A stretch of 64,000 bases of DNA, taken from assembly GCA_013396915.1 (NCBI GenBank), contig VWZL01001948.1, positions 32,730 to 96,729 of the forward strand, given 5' to 3'. Positions 45,501 to 60,600 of this stretch are shown in pieces; within the stretch, counting starts at the first letter, position 1, and each line of letters starts with the position of its first letter. The position numbers were made by a program, and so were the translations under genes. Source of the DNA: Stercorarius parasiticus (lineage: Eukaryota > Chordata > Aves > Charadriiformes > Stercorariidae). Below the pieces are notes generated by a model. The model searched no databases. It saw only the letters and a list, made by a program, of their open reading frames with translations, and was not told the origin of the DNA.

Positions 45501-48500
45501 GAACGACATTATATTACTTCTCCCATTAATTTTCTGGGGAGTCAGAAGCAGAAGTCCTTCTGGTGACCATCCCCAATGTAGCGGGATGGTTACCTAAAAA
45601 AGGGGAGAATAGGTATTACTGAGTTGCATAGGCTGAACATGTGAGAACTATTAAACAAAGGCAAGATGTTAGCCCTAGTCATTGCTTTAGAACAGGAAGA
45701 AAGCACATCTTCCCATTTCAAAAAACAGAAGGCAAACAGAAGAGCCAAAAGGATGAATTTTTAAAATAGCAACCTTGTTATCAGGGGAGATGGGGGAGAA
45801 GAGATGGGGAAAGACTGATTTTTGCATCTTTCATGTTGGCAATGCTGCTGCTGCAGAGACCTTGGCAATTGCTGACACTTGTGGCACTTTGCCTGACAGA
45901 CAGGTTGAGAAACCAAGGATTTGTAGAGAGTTCTGATTTCCAGTGGATTTACCATAATCCACACAGCTTCCAGGATTTGGAGGCCTTTAAGGAATGCTGT
46001 CTTCTTACTCCCTGTCAGGAGTCTTGGGATGTCTACAGAACTACAAGACATGTTTATCTGAGATCATCTCTTACTTGCAACCACAAAAAAGAGTATACCC
46101 CAAAATCTCATTGATGTAAATCACAGTTCAGTTTGAGTAAAAACAATAGCAGCATTGGGACTTCATCAGAGAGGGACGTTCTTGAATAGCTCTGAAAGGG
46201 CTGAGTTTTTTTTCTCCCATAGGAAATGCTACATGCAGCATTGTTTTTGTGGTTGTAGCTGCAGGAAGATTTACTATGGTTTTAGTATGCCAGAAGGCAC
46301 AGGAAAGGATTAAACTGTTTCGTTTTCTTGCAAGAGAATCAAAAATACTGACCACTTCTGAAATTCTAGCTTCTTGGGGTGAGGTGTGCTATGCTAGCTA
46401 AGCAAAACAAACGAACAGTTAAAAAATCTCGCCTTGGACTATCTGCTGATTTCTCATCTCATAATTTTGTTATCTTCTCTTGAATACATTAATATGAAAC
46501 TTTAAAAACATATTTTTAACTGCTTTTATATGGGGAATGTGCACAAATCACTTAAAACAGTTTCTCTGAAAGCATGATGAACAATATTGTTTTCCTATGA
46601 CTTAAATAAAAAAACCCTACAAGACATTTGAGGGCAAAAATGACCCAAAGAAAGATCTGACAGCATTTCTCTTGTAAAGCTGGCACTGGTCATTCAAGTA
46701 CATGAAAAGGAACATGGGCTGTTTGTGTCAGGGCTGAATATTTATAGTCGTGATGAACTGGCTCCTGAGTCATGAGCTCTGTTGCCCTGTAACAAATTAA
46801 GATTTGTCTTTCTGCATGAAAGAATAAAATAAAATCACAATTAATTCCAGAATCATAGAAGTGATTGTAAAAGTGGCAGAATACACTTAATTTATAAAAT
46901 GTGTCCCATTTTTTGGCATCTTCCCCCTACAAAATCTCAGCTGCTAACATGTCTCAAGAATACGCTGCACAGCAATATTTTAGGAGTTTTTTGGAAGTTG
47001 GAAGAAAACACAGAAAACTGGTTTATAGCTGAGAACTACAGCAATGTCAGCTTTTAAAAACATGTTCTTAATTTCTAGCCTTCAGCAGACTTTTACAAAG
47101 TCAAATTAGTCATGCTTCATCTTGTAGGTCTATAAGTCTGTGACAAGCATCAAACCAACTGAGAATTAGGAAAGTCAGAATATTTGATTTTTAACCCTTT
47201 CAGATTAGGAAGCATTTAAAAGTCAGAAGCAGGCACACAGGGATAGTAACAGATAGTGCCAGCATCTCTTTAACTTACGCAAGGAATTATCCCGAGCTTT
47301 GAATATTAGACCAAAAATGAGATGACTGTCTCCCCTTATCAGAACACCCAGAAAAGTGCACGTTGTGAGCAGCAAGGGGCAGAAACCAGCAGGAGAGCAG
47401 AGGCCCAGCTGCCAAGCGTGCGGGCAAGCTGGAGGGCATAAAGACCAGAGGAAGGTGGGAGCCATTCCTGGTATCTGGCCGGACAAGGGGCCCAGCTCAT
47501 TCCTGGCCTTGGGCCAGGCCAACCGCGTGAACCCAGTGGTGTGGAGTCCTACGTAGCCTGTTTCAAGAAAGACTAAGAAAGCTCCAGAGCATATTTGAAG
47601 GGTGAGCTGAACGCAGGAAGTTTTCCAGTTCTCATAAAGAGGGCAGATAGCATAGATGTGTCTCATTTGTATGTAAGAGGCTTGGCTGCCTTTTTTCCTT
47701 ATCAGGAAATAGAAGATGAATGTAAGAGTTCAGCTTCCACAGGGATGCTTGGGGAGACAGAGACCAAGTTAAGCTTGGGATGTGCTTTGAGTTCTGGCAC
47801 AGCTCGTTTAAGCAAACAAGCCCCCTCCCACCCACACACATCTCTCCCCTCATACCACCCCTTCTGTTGTGCTAGCACAAGATTTGATGTAGAGCTGGAG
47901 GGGGGAGCACAGCAAGGAACTGATATAGCCAAAAAATAGCCCCACAGGGAATAAAAAAGCCCGTTGTTTGACTCAGTTCATTGTAAAGCTACATAAATAT
48001 GTGCTTTTTGACAATGGAGAGGGTGGCACACACGGGATATGACAGCTGAAACTAGGTAGGGAGGAGGAAGGGGCTGCCAGGGCTCAAGGTGGCACTGCCT
48101 TCAGGAGCAAACGTACGTCCTCAGCAATAGCTGAGATACTCTTGATGGTTTAGCACAACTGTGTTCAAATACAATAGTGTAGTCAAAGTATTCACTTTTA
48201 TAACAATATATTTTAATATACTCTCCAGGGCAGTACATTTTCTGTCTTCAGCTTTCAATAAAAAAATATGCTGAATTGTGTTTCTCCATTAACCGAAAAT
48301 ATTAAATGGAGAAGTCTCCTAATAAAAGCATAAATTCTCAGAATTCTGTGATATTCTATTCTATTCAAATCAAGATTTCTCCACATCTGGCTTGGAAATG
48401 GCTCTCCACATTGGCTACAAATATCATTATACACAAATGTAAATACTCTCTGAATTAACAAGTTGTCAATAAGCATTTACAAGTGTGTATATATATATTT

Positions 48501-50991
48501 TTTAACATTTGAAACATCTCCTCTGAAACTGAAGAAGCAGCTCAACAGCTTTTGTGATATTTTAAAGCTCATTTCAGTTCTTCATGAATTCTGTTTTTAA
48601 ACTTTAAGTAAATCCTGAAAGCTGAGAGCTAGGCTGGCTGCTTACAAATTATTTTCGGGGTCGCAGCTGACACCACTGCCAAAATGAGGAAAAGAACAGA
48701 ACAGAGAGAGGTCCTCCAAAAATAAGAATAGCAAATCACTTATATTTAAGTCAGATCATCCAGCAAGTCTCTTCTTTCTGGCTACGCCTTGTGCAATGCG
48801 ATACGCTTACACCTCCACTCTCAAGGATCCTTAAGTGCTTTTGCCCTCTTAACAGTCCATGTAGCACAGGAAGGAGATGCAAAGCAACTATGTTATGATG
48901 ACTGAGAAGTACAAATTTGTTAGAGGAAACAGAACTCTAAATGAAATAATTGTGTTTCCCCTTCACTATCTTTCAAGTAATAGCAAGACTTCTAGGATAT
49001 TGTAACTCCAGTTGTTTTTTTCAGATCTGCTTTCGTTCGGTCTCCACAGTAATTTTTATCATAGTAGGAGGGCTGAAACACCGTAATTTCACTCTGTGCA
49101 ATGTTGTCACATTCTGGGGAGGACACGCCAGGAGCGACCAGCCCCAGGCTGCCTCAGCACCCACCCCTTCTCCCTGTTCACAGCAGCCAAATTCCTCCTG
49201 TCACTCCAGGCCTTTTCTTCAATAGTCCCATGCTGTTCCCCTGCATGCTTTTTCACCTCATCATAAACACTCTCCCCATCTACTTGCAAACCAGGCCGTC
49301 TTGTTTATGCCTTAGTACCTTTGATTTGTCCTCCTGTACTCCCCTTGATAACTTTTCAGGCTACTTCAGTCATTCTGGTTTTCTCTTGACTACATACAAG
49401 TAGGTCCACTCTTAAGCTCCCCTGCAGTGCAATTCATGCTCTTTTTGAGCCTTAGTCTGGACATTCACACACATGAACTCCAAGGCACTGGGTTTTGTTT
49501 CACAAGAACAGGAAAAAACATTAATTCAAGTTCAGTTGGAAAGGTCTAACAAACCTTCCTTTGAAAGGCTACTACAACACAGCTTATAATTGAAAAACAA
49601 AGAGTATTCCAGGGTGTTTATAAAGGTAGATAGTACACATAAATACCATCGTGCCCAGTTCCTCCATCTGACTTCTGTAGTTGGCACGTCTACTTACACT
49701 AGGTGAAACTTTTTTGGGTCAAGTTCAGACAAATTCATTGTAAACAAGGGCTCCTGACCCTCAGCACGAGTCTCCATAAATTACCCTTAGCCCTTCACTG
49801 TATTCAGGAATGATCTCTTAGTTCGCAGAGGTCACCTCCTCCTTTTCAACGAGGTCTTTAATCTAGGCTTTGCTGTGCCACCGCAGTCCTTCCAGCATAG
49901 GGGCTGGCTCTGCTTGGTACGCAATCCGCCCTCTGAGCTTGTGCCATAGTGAGCTAATCACTGGGGCCAGCAGCTCCCCCAGCCAAGCTAAGTCATTCTC
50001 ACTCCGATCTCACACATTTTATCCACTCCTCGGGCCGCCTCCTCCATGCCACCTTTGGGATTTGCTTCCCACTGCACGGCTCTAATCCTGCCCGCCCAGC
50101 TTTTGTCCATGCCTCCTCTCCCACTCCGCCTTCCCACTTCCCCAGCGCCACACGACTCTTCTGCCAACTCCCCCAGCACCCTCCAGTTCTCCCTCACTTC
50201 CCTTGGCTGCTTGTCCCAGTCCAGCCATAGCCAGTACTATAAGGGATAGCCTGCATGTCGGAGAATTGCCGTGCAGTGTATTGGCCCCACCACCTCTTCC
50301 ACTACAGCACTTGACTAACTACTTCATCTCCAAGACAATCATTGCAATTAAATATGTTGTCTTTTTAAGAGTCTTATAATCACCTTACCACTGATTCCAG
50401 TGCTGAAAAGTGTTAAAATACCCATCCAACTCTTACACACTAAGCCTCAGCCTGGCTTGGGATGGGAAATGTGGAGTAAATCCTAAGGGGAAAGCTCTGA
50501 ATTAACTGAAATGATCGAGTGCATTCATGTCCGTGGTCTTTTTGGCCCCAGTGTTATTCAGGACATGTCTGGTTTCGGCATCATACGAGAAAACATAGGA
50601 CTGAGCAGTTACGGCAAAATGCCAATGGCCCGAACTGCACCCGAAGCAGTCAGTGCCTGGGGAGCCGGCTGCCGGCTCAGGGCTGAGGTCTGGTGGCAGG
50701 GTCCTTCTCCATCACTGCAGAAGTGCATGCATCTACCAACCAAGAGAAATTCTAACACACATTTAAAACTGAGTAAATGCAAGGCAACTCATACTAATTT
50801 AAATAGTTACAGTGGAGATTCTGAACTGTATTAATTTCTGTAGTCTAACATCAAAGCTCAATACCCTTCGTAATCCCCAAGAAACAAGGGATTAAAACTC
50901 AACTACCACAGTGACAAACACGTGAAAGCCCTGGACCAGACTCTCAGCTCCTGGCTCCTATTCTCAACCCCACCAATGGTGTGCGAGGTGA

Positions 50992-51062
50992 CAGAACAGA
51001 ATAGAATAGAATATTGCAGTGGGAAGGGACCTACAACGATCATTGAATCCAACTGCCTTAAT
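50992..51062 (-). mobile_element. CR1 3'-end fragment
   Basis: Plus-strand 'agaacagaatagaatagaatattgcagtgggaagggacctacaacgatcattgaatccaactgcc' is the reverse complement of the CR1 3' end (consensus: agaatagttagggttggaagggacctcaaagatcatccagttccaac). It includes a short AGAAT tandem run. It is in the sense direction of ZBTB1, in its downstream flank. Confidence 0.75.
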
Positions 51063-51063
51063 T

Positions 51064-52488
51064 GCTGATCTAAATTGCTTTCCTCCTTCCACGGCTCAGT
51101 GGGAAATGGCATTACTACCCTCTTTGTTAAAGTGAGATCTCCTGGGAGACAGTACCGCTAGGTTTTATTTTTTAATAGTTTCCTCCCCCCATTAAAAATC
51201 ATGCACTTAAACATTTAGACATCTGGTGCCTAAGAGTCAAAGCCAGTCATTCTCTCAAAGGCCAAGCTGCCTCACTGAATTGATGTCAGCTGACACTTAG
51301 TAGGATTTTTAAATTCAGTTAAATTAAGAGACAAGCTACGCAGATTAGGGCTATACTAGAATCAGAAAGGAATCTTAAAAGGCATAAAATGTCTTTACAT
51401 TTATTAAGCAAACTCTGCAGTCTTTTCTTGTTATATTCTTGTTGAAAAACAGAACATTCAGAAAGTATCATGAAAACAAGAAACAAAAAAAAAAATCTAA
51501 GGTTCACATGAGTCGCGCTCCCCTTCTCCCTCCCCACCCAAGCAATGGGACTATCGTCACACCCATCCCACTTTTAACTTTCCAACACAAGCAGCAAGGC
51601 ACCATTTACAGCTAGGCTGAGAAATGCAGTCTTCAATGCACAGCGCCATTCTGCATTCCTAGCAATCCACCACAGCCACTCGCGTGTATTAGGATAAGCA
51701 GGTTATATATACCCACGTAGGTACAGACAGAAAACGAAAGGCCAACGTCAGTTGTACAGTTCTGCTAGGACTTCAAGTCTGGGAAATGACCACTCTGCTG
51801 AGAACTCCTCAGTTATCTCGAGAGCCATTAACTCCCTTTCCCTTTGCGCACATCGGTCCAAGTCTGCAAGGTTTTAACTGAGCCTACGTGCTCTCACCCC
51901 TGGGATGCACATTCCAACAAAGCCAAGAAGCAGAGGACCAGGATGGCCAGCTCTGCTCTTACAGCAGAGTCAGACAGCAAAGGATTATTTCTTGGCACTG
52001 GGTGGTTTTTTTCATTTGGAAAATTAATTTGGGGATTACGAACAATTATGCTCTTCCACATTAATCGCTGTGATCTAAAAATTTCACATGAAGAAACAAC
52101 ACATGGAAATATTAAAGCACTCATCTTACGGACGTGGATCCGAGAACTGTTTAATAGCAGTCAGTGAAGGGGTAACATTGTGCTTTTAATCTACATTTTA
52201 AAAATAATGATTTGTATATCTACTTAGTAAAACAATAAAATTAAGAACAGAAACTGATATTAGGAAACAGTGAAAATGTAATAATTAAACACATGATGCT
52301 TTTCAAAGCTATATACTTAATGAGCCTAAATAGACACCTATGGTTAGGAGGGTCTTAAAAAAAATAATAAAAAAAGAGACTTATTTTCAATTTTTTTTTT
52401 CTTTTTCAATTTTTTGTCTACTATACTGTATGCCTTGCTTTGGTGTTCTCTCTGCTGCCAACTTAATGCTTTAACAGTGTATTTAGGC
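51064..52488 (-). other. ZBTB1: Probable ZBTB1 3' UTR and downstream flank
   Basis: No gene is visible. ZBTB1 transcripts have long 3' UTRs in mammals. On the minus strand AATAAA occurs at 51400-51405 (about 1.1 kb past the stop) and at 51164-51169 (about 1.3 kb). Either could be the cleavage signal. I cannot choose between them without transcripts. Confidence 0.45.
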
Positions 52489-54624
52489 TTATGTTCTTTT
52501 CAAATGCTTGGCATTATAGTGAGATCTCATATCTTTCCTCAAATTAAATTTTGCTCCACATACTCCACATGTATACAGATGAACATCCATGTGCTGCTCC
52601 AGTTGCTCATTATTTGGGAATATCTGAAAGCAGACCTGGCATATAGTCTCTCCAGCTGATAAGTGAGATATCATATGCCGTACATGGTCATGTTTTCGGA
52701 AGTTTCCTTGATCACAAATGGAACAGACATACCTGGCCATGCCTTTGTGCATATCATTGTGGAGCCGCAACTGGCGCTCTCTTAAGAACTGCTTCCCACA
52801 TGTCTGACAAACAAACTGTTTTTCCTTGGTATGAACGGTATAGTGTTCCCGCAAGTGGCAACGCTGATAAAATCCTTTCCCACAAAGATTGCAGAAATGC
52901 TTACGTCTGTGATCCCTCTCGTTCTCTTCCATCATGGAGTTCTTGAACAGATCTTGCTCCAGGCAGTTTGACATATGTTCAACCACTAGGTTTTCAGTTT
53001 CAAAACGCTGACCGCAATTAGGGCATCGGAAAGGACAGGCAGAATGCTTGAATAACTGTTTTTTTTGAAGACTGTTCATTTGGAAATGACTGTCCCTGAA
53101 GTCCTCTAGCATCTCTGCAAACATCATGTCCCTTATTTCTGACTGCTCCTCAGGGTTTTCTTCTAAGTCCATTTTCTCCTCAGAATTTCTGATACCGTTC
53201 ATGGTCAGATCCTGGGGCTCTCCACAGGTCTGCGCATGGTCCTGTAGCTGCTTGCCTTTGACCAGTATTTGACCACACTTGCCACAAGCACATATATTTT
53301 CTATGTGTTTGGATAAATAATGAGAGGACAAATCTTCTTCGGTGATTGTTAGCCCACAAAGTTCACAGGGAGCGTTCTCCACATCTTCCTGCACTGAAGG
53401 AGCCTTCCTGGTAAGGTGCCGGGGACTTTTCAAACATTTTCTTTCATCCTCATCCATGGATAAACGGGGTTTTAAAGTCTTCCGAGCATTTCTCTTCTCT
53501 CTGATCTCTTCCTCAACATAGTATCTGTAAAGCGGCTCTTCCTGTTCATCATCTAGGTCGTCATTGTCGGAAGACTCATTGCAGTCTTTATCTGTCACCT
53601 TAATAATATTAAAATCCTTCAGCTCGTCTGCAGGATTGTCCTCTGGTTCCATCTTGATGATAATCCTCTTCCTCTCGGAGGCTCTGCTTCCTTCTTCACC
53701 TGATGTCTCGGAGGCAACCGTGCTGCTTTTTCTGCTTGTCATGTTTGACACGGGAGACGAAGAATCATCCACAGCTTGACTGGAGTCCCCCTTGTATTTT
53801 TCTGTTTGTGTGGAGATTATTTTAGAAGTAGAGTCCTTTTCGTTAAAGTCTATTTTTTCTGCACTGTAGTACCTGGCACTTTGGTAAGAATGCCTGTTAG
53901 TGCACGTTAGCACGTGCTCATCCAGTAGCTTTTCACAGCTAAAACTAAACCCGCAGCTGTCGCAGGTGAAGCTTCTTCCAAAACGGCGTGAGTGGGACAC
54001 GCGCTCTTTTGTGTGAGAGAATTTGGTTGTGGTGCTTTTTTTGCAGACATCAAACAGTTGTTCGGGGAAGCTGCTTAGCTGCAAAGCTTCTTCATCGGGC
54101 TCTTTGTTATGGGATGTATTTACTGTTGAACTTGGCGGCTCCATGCCCCACCTGTTTGCTTCGCTGCCATTTCTAGCAAGCGTGTCTTCATACATTCTCA
54201 CGCCAAATATCATTTTACTATTCTGGGTGCTAGAAGCAGAAGACGAACATTTTAAACTAGATGAGTCTGTATCCTGTATATCTTCTAGACATTCAGGTAC
54301 ATTGTATAGCTGTAAATAGTTCATGGCCACTTTAAATTGCTCAAAATTGGCAGGGGCTGTCATAATTTTTCCTAAATACATGAACTGTAAAATAAGATCA
54401 AAGCATTCAGCACTAATCTTCATGTTGCTTAGATTCAGCTGGGCTGTAGTGTGTTGATGGTTCATAAAAAACATCCTAAAATAGGAGCTGCACGCAGCAA
54501 GGACTGCTTTATGTGCTTGGAAATAAATATCATCGATAGCGATACAGCAGTCGCACAGAAAGCCCCACTCTCTTTGGTTGTTTAGCTGCTGAAGGACATA
54601 GTTGCTGTGGCTGGTTCTTGCCAT
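52489..54624 (-). CDS. ZBTB1: ZBTB1, BTB/zinc-finger transcription regulator
   Basis: A single coding exon for 711 residues, about the length of human ZBTB1. ZBTB1 is a nuclear repressor required for lymphoid development. It also acts in the DNA-damage response, where its UBZ4-type finger helps recruit RAD18 for translesion synthesis. The BTB domain covers about residues 15-115 ([17 protein letters not shown] start, [15 protein letters not shown] core). A C2HC finger at 221-241 is the likely UBZ4. Further C2H2/C2HC fingers lie near 420-440, 446-467, 534-554, 578-598, 606-626, 633-654, 662-682 and 686-707. The middle is acidic and disordered, with a consensus SUMO site IKME at 323-326. The ATG at 54624 has a strong context (AAGATGG), 20 bases after an acceptor (TTCTTTATGCAG ending at 54645). 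The 5' UTR therefore continues in an upstream exon, probably near 63.5-64 kb. The frame is intact. Confidence 0.97.
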   Translation of the reverse strand: MARTSHSNYVLQQLNNQREWGFLCDCCIAIDDIYFQAHKAVLAACSSYFRMFFMNHQHTTAQLNLSNMKISAECFDLILQFMYLGKIMTAPANFEQFKVAMNYLQLYNVPECLEDIQDTDSSSLKCSSSASSTQNSKMIFGVRMYEDTLARNGSEANRWGMEPPSSTVNTSHNKEPDEEALQLSSFPEQLFDVCKKSTTTKFSHTKERVSHSRRFGRSFTCDSCGFSFSCEKLLDEHVLTCTNRHSYQSARYYSAEKIDFNEKDSTSKIISTQTEKYKGDSSQAVDDSSSPVSNMTSRKSSTVASETSGEEGSRASERKRIIIKMEPEDNPADELKDFNIIKVTDKDCNESSDNDDLDDEQEEPLYRYYVEEEIREKRNARKTLKPRLSMDEDERKCLKSPRHLTRKAPSVQEDVENAPCELCGLTITEEDLSSHYLSKHIENICACGKCGQILVKGKQLQDHAQTCGEPQDLTMNGIRNSEEKMDLEENPEEQSEIRDMMFAEMLEDFRDSHFQMNSLQKKQLFKHSACPFRCPNCGQRFETENLVVEHMSNCLEQDLFKNSMMEENERDHRRKHFCNLCGKGFYQRCHLREHYTVHTKEKQFVCQTCGKQFLRERQLRLHNDMHKGMARYVCSICDQGNFRKHDHVRHMISHLSAGETICQVCFQIFPNNEQLEQHMDVHLYTCGVCGAKFNLRKDMRSHYNAKHLKRT

Positions 54625-54644
54625 CTTGTACTTCAGTTACAGCC

Positions 54645-57600
54645 CTGCATAAAGAAGAAGACATCTGTTAAATCATGAGCACAAAAAGCAAAACGTACTT
54701 AAACGTGGCGAGGAACTGCCGTCTTTTTCTTCTCTAGATCTTCCTATTCTCACACTGTTTGTGGTACAGCTTCCCTCTGGAGATCTTTGCTGGTAACTAC
54801 TACGAATATCGATACCAGTGAAAACATCCACAATTCCGTGTTCTCACCACTAGACTTACAAGACCAGTAAACTAATAAACTTAACCACCATACATGTCAA
54901 TCAGAGCAACACTGCTAGAATATAAATTAGCAAATACATCTCAAAGTCCTACAGCCAAGATTTTCAGATATGAATTCTGAACGCAGAGCTTCAAAAACTT
55001 CACAGGGTAGACTTCTGTAAGATGGCCCCGGGACAACACCTATACAAGGTAAGCTGACTGTAAGAAACCACTCTTCAGTCTCAACTTGCCTTTTTCACCT
55101 GTCAGTCCAACGGGCATATGATGCAACACATACTGGAACCCAGGCCAGGCTCCAACTGGTCTTTCCCTCCCAGTTAAAGGAAACTAAGAAGATACATCTG
55201 CGGAGCATCCACACAAGCTACATCCACACACTTTTTGCTCTTCGGGGCAGCTCAGGGACAGCCTCAACCTTATCTGCAAGGTGTCTTGCAAACCAGGAAC
55301 TGCAAACTCAGATGCGTTCTCATGCCTGGCTGTGGTGGCATGTCCCACCTACAAGCCCGCTGCAGATGGTGACCAGGCTAGCTGCACAACAGCCGCAGGG
55401 ACAGCAGAGAGGCAGGAAGTGGTGCACGCCGTGCCTCCGACTGCTCTCAAAACCACGCATTCAGAGCGCTACAATATAACCAAAAACATGTAGATGGGAA
55501 ACCGGACAAAGTAAAACTCAGCAATGGAGAACTGTGAAGTACAGCAAGCCAGAGACAGAGCCACAGTGAAATGAAGCCTCGATAAAGACTAGAGGGAAGG
55601 GTGTGTGAGTGCTGAGGGTTGCTGTAAGTGAAAGGACTAATTCGTCCTCAAGACAAAAGAGGAAGAAAACATAGCAGTTCATGTTAACAAAAACATCCAG
55701 AAGAAATCCACTGTATATTGTATTATACACAGGAGTGTGCATTCGATTTACAGAAGATAAACTTGACCAAGTACAGCCAGACCCAACAGCTAGTCGCTAC
55801 TCACTTTGGAAAACCTTTACTGATAACACATAATCTATACTAACTGCACAGGGAGGGGGGGTGAGAAACAGAAAGAAGGTATAAAGAACACCCAAATTGA
55901 AATGAAAAACTTAAAGCAATAATGACCATTCGTAACATTTTGAAACGTTATTGCAAATAACTATAAGAGATTTGCACAAATGAAGTACAGGCTAGCAAAC
56001 AAGATATATTAAATAGCATTTTGTGACTCAATTAAATGCATGGATTGATTTGCAACCATTCTTTCAACTGTCCAAAATTTAAACAAAACACACACAAAAA
56101 CGTTCCCTGTTTCTTCTTATTCCCCTGACAGCTTACATCTCCTAGAGGCTGGGAAACGGGTGGAGAAATTCAATTCCACAATTAGGGATGAATTCGCAAG
56201 TCATAGGCGTTGCCTGGCTTGTTAAGTAGCAAACCTCACGCTAAGTCACCGTTTGCCATTCCATGAAGGACTGCAATGGAAGAAATGCCTTCAAGCTCTC
56301 AAAACGAGAACACGCTCACTGCACCCAGCAATATTGCCCACTGCCAATTCACGTAGCAGTATCTATGGATCACCACCAGCACAAGACCTTGTCTGGCAAC
56401 AGAAACCTTGAGATTTGGGTTGAACTACACTGATGATGAGCACCTGAATGGCAGCTGCTCCTGTCCTCTCAACATAATCCTCCACACCCAAAACTCAAGG
56501 CGAGCACCCTGCCATAATAATTCTCTGACCAGTTTGGCCCAGTGATGTCCACTGCAGAAATACAACTCGTTGCATGAAATTAATTTAGCAGCTTTCTTAC
56601 TAACTTGCAAAAGGGTGGCTTTGAAAGTAGGAGAATCTCTGAAACAACTTTATGTCTTTCTACAGAAGATTGATTATTGTCCAAATCACTGGATAAGTTC
56701 AGATGTTTCTGTGAAAAAAAGCAAAGCTCTCAACATCAGGTAATAATAAAAGGGCGCTTCCTATTCTTCCAAGTGCTAACGTGTTTTGGATTTGAGGTAA
56801 TTCATTAGATACTTAAATATAACTCAGTATACTGTATCAAGTATTAAGAACAGCAGCTGCACAATGACAAAGAATTGACTTCAGCTTCCATGTAATAAGA
56901 GTGAAAACCAACGAGAAAGTGAGAAGATGCAGTGTAAGGAACCACCAGCCTCTTGGTGTGAACCGCCATCAAGACAAGAAAAGGCTCAGGACATCTTATT
57001 TTTATCTCCTCATCCTCCTAACGTGGCAAGTTTTGAATGTTTAATTCTTTTTTTCCAAACCAACAGTATTCCATCATCTCTTCCAATAGCAAACAGCAGT
57101 ACAAGCAGCAAGCCTGTACCAAAAGGGTGGTCACAAACTATCTGCACACGCCTGCAGAACTGGACATTTCTAAATGGTGGGAACCATCTGGCAGCCACGG
57201 GAGTGACAGCACACAAACTCATCTGGTCTAAGTTTCCTTCTTTTTTGAAAAAGGTGAAAGATATTTCCCCATTTGACAGGTGAACTCTTGCAGAGCTTTC
57301 AGCATGTGAGTCCCGATTCATAAAACCAACCCATTTTCAATGCCTACCTCCTACCCCAACTCTGGAAAAATACAGCCCCAGCATGAGATCACTTGACCAG
57401 GACGGCAAAGTGCTCAGATATGTACCCAGCCTCCATCGCGGTAGTACTACACGTAGGTATTAAAATAGAGTGTTTGAAATTATTTACGTTAATGAAAGTA
57501 CTGGCATCCTCCCTCTGGATGCTGTATTAACCTGCTGGGTGTAACTATATATTTACAGCTGCCAACACTTCCCACTATGACAGCCTGTGTTGGGCTATTT

Positions 57601-60600
57601 AAAACTTTGACACGTTTCAACCAGCAAAAGCAAAACTGTCCTTCTGAATTGTCTGCTTTGGACTGATGGGTTTTTTTGGTTTTTTTTTTTCCCTCCACAG
57701 AAAATTCCATCCAAAACAGTTCTAAAAATGAGGCTAAAAAAAAGCTTTCATATATATAGAGTATTACTTTTTCTCTTCCAAAATCTTTGAAGAGAGACTT
57801 CATATGGGAGAAAGTCCTGTATCTTGGATATGTTGTCACGATATAAAAATCTGTCTGAATTTGGCCAAGCTATAAACTTGAGGGGGAGAAGAAGATAAGA
57901 ATTATCAGTTTGTTCACACTTAAGACTTTTGTTAGTTACTAAAATCTCAGATTACAGCCTTGCTGAAAACATTTCATCCTCCTGCAGCTCCTTTGTACAT
58001 GGGGGGCCTGAGCCATCTCACCCATGGTGAAACCCCTCCTTTCATACACAGCTCTGCCATGGTTTTAAACTACAAGAGGGTAGATTCAGACTAGATATAA
58101 GGAAGAATTTTTTTTATGATAAGGGTGGTGAAACACTGGCCCATGTTGCCCAGAGAGGTGGTAGATGCCCCATCCCTGAAAACATTCAAGGTCAGGTTGG
58201 ACGGGGCTCTGAGCAACCTGATCTAGGTAAAGATGTCCCTGCTCATTGCAGGGGAGGTGGACTAGATGGCCTTTAAAGGTCTCTTCCAACCCAAACCATT
58301 CTACGATTCTATGTGCCACCTCCACAAAATCACGAATCGGCAGCAGGGCTCACTGGAGACTGCTCTGCACCGTGACTCACCGCTGGGTTTTAGCATTCGT
58401 CCTAGCAGCCAGAGGGAAAAGATACCCAGTTCTGGCTTATGAGAGCCAGACCCAGGAGGGGACTTAGTGAAAACGCAGGGAAATTGGGAACTGTAAGAAA
58501 GATGTGAGACAAAACCTCTGGAAATAGGGATTGCAGGGAGAGGCAGGCTGGGAGGGGAATGCTGAGCTAAGAAGAGGGCAGTGGGATTAGGAAGCAGCTG
58601 TGGGGAGAAAAAATGGGTGCAAGGAGGGTCTAAATGGTGGAGGGAAGCTGCTTGGGCAAGGGGCTGGGAAGAGCCAAGCCAAGGGGTATAAAAGATATAT
58701 AGAAGGGGTATAAAAAAAGACATGCTTTTGCTGGGAAACAGACAGAAAACAATTATAGCATTCATGCATGCAAAGCTAGAACTGAACCCTGAATTCCTGA
58801 TTCTGGCGTTCCTTTGCCATCAGGCTTGCTGACAAACTCCTTCCCATCAAGAGCAAGCTCTCAGAAAACGATCATTTACCATTATTTTGTTACTTGAATT
58901 GCTCAAATGGCAGAGATCTGCATTTATCACCCATGTGGGTGGTTCAATGCTGCAAACTATTTTAGAAGTTTGCTTTAGAAAAAAAAGCAGGCATAAGAAT
59001 AAAAACAGGTCCTTTTTAAAGAAAACCCAAGGTTTCAAAGTTAAGTGTATACACAAGAAATGTCATAATTAATGCAGGATTAATTCAGCTGCTGTTTATG
59101 CATATAACGTAATACAGTCTTCCAGCCCTCCTCTTACCAAAGGTTGCCTGCCTTCTTCAGTGCACCCTCTGGATCTGTCCAGGAATGGATCCAAGCAAGA
59201 AACAACACAAGATCCCTGCTTATTTGGCACTGCATTTGGAGGATGTGAAGTGAATGAGAGTGGGGGACAAAAAGGAGAATCTCACAGCAATGAACGCTGC
59301 CTTGGAGAACAGCATCCCATCTCCGCCAGTGCCAGGACAAGCAATTTCGACCTTTTTTTATTCTTAATAAGTCTGGCTTGCATTTTTTGGATGTCCAATT
59401 TCTCCACACAGGGAAACACACAGGCAGCAACTGAGGCCAATGGAAGTTATCCTCTATATGCGTCATCACCGAGTATCTTGGAAAATTAAACGTCTATGCA
59501 GGAAGGTTTGTCAATCCAAGATTTTTAAGTATTTCTGATCCTTTCTGACTCTTTTCTATTTCAAAAAGAGGAGAAATGCTAGCCACTTGCCCAACAGACT
59601 AGCACGCTGCCTTTGTGAAGCACCCAAATACTGTAGTCACAAATGTCACAAGAAAGTCCACGAGGAACGCAACTAACTCCAGCAATAATTGATTTGTGCA
59701 GTAAACACAGCCAACAGGCCACGCTGTAAGCAATACTGAACAATGCAGAGGTGTTCTGAAAAAATATGCATCAAAATGGTCTGAAAAGCATCTGATACAA
59801 AAATGAAAAGTGAAGATATTTGAGTCAGGTGTTTTCACTCTGATTTTCAAACTCAAAGTCCCCGTATGCATTTTATTTTCCAAGTAAATGTTCATTTTTA
59901 CACTGCCACGCTTTGATTCAAGCTGTTTCTCTGCCACCAGTTTTTTTCTTTTCGCGTCACCACTCAGATACTATTACTATTCAGATGTTACCATGAGCAA
60001 GGTAAATTGCACTAATCAAATAAGTTGTCTATAAGTCTGCTAACAAGAAAGAACAGGTATTTACTATAGCTACGTGTTTTTTGTCATTTCCTTACATTTA
60101 AAATTTTCTGAGATGTGTTAAAACTAAAGAAGTAAAAAAAAGTCCTCAAGCAAAGAACTGGTAAAGTTCTTTTGCGAACTTCTCTGTCTTTAAAAAAGAC
60201 ATACCACAAGGTTCAGAATTTAGGAGCCTTTTGGCTCCTAAAATTAGTAGGTGGTTTTCAAAACCCAGCATTTCCACTGCTGAGCAGGCAAAAACGGAGT
60301 GCTTACATGCTTAGTTACTGGCTGCTTTTCTTTGGAAACCAAGAGCAGCCCGGACAAAAGTATACTAAATGAGCAGAGAATTTGGTGCTAATAGAAAATG
60401 AGACTGGAAAACCTCAAGAAAGCAACGCCCAGTTATCCAGAGAAACAAGCGCGTGGGCAGCAAAAAGCAAATTCCCCATCGGAGTCTGACACCGTTTCCC
60501 ACCCTGGCGTGGGTTCCCAAGAACTCTCCTCCTTAAAGAGTTACTTTGTCTCTGTGGGTCAGATCCACCAAAAAATGTGGATTGCTAAGTGACAGCATTT

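Larger units (their letters stand above)
35500..50990. other. Intergenic DNA between ZBTB1 and HSPA2
   Basis: About 15 kb of mostly AT-rich sequence. In human no protein-coding gene lies here, and I find none. It holds an old CR1 relic (39120-39520), a 15-bp tandem repeat (38015-38059), homopolymer runs and scattered chance frames of 60-150 codons. Part of the right end may be ZBTB1 3' UTR or downstream flank. Confidence 0.6.
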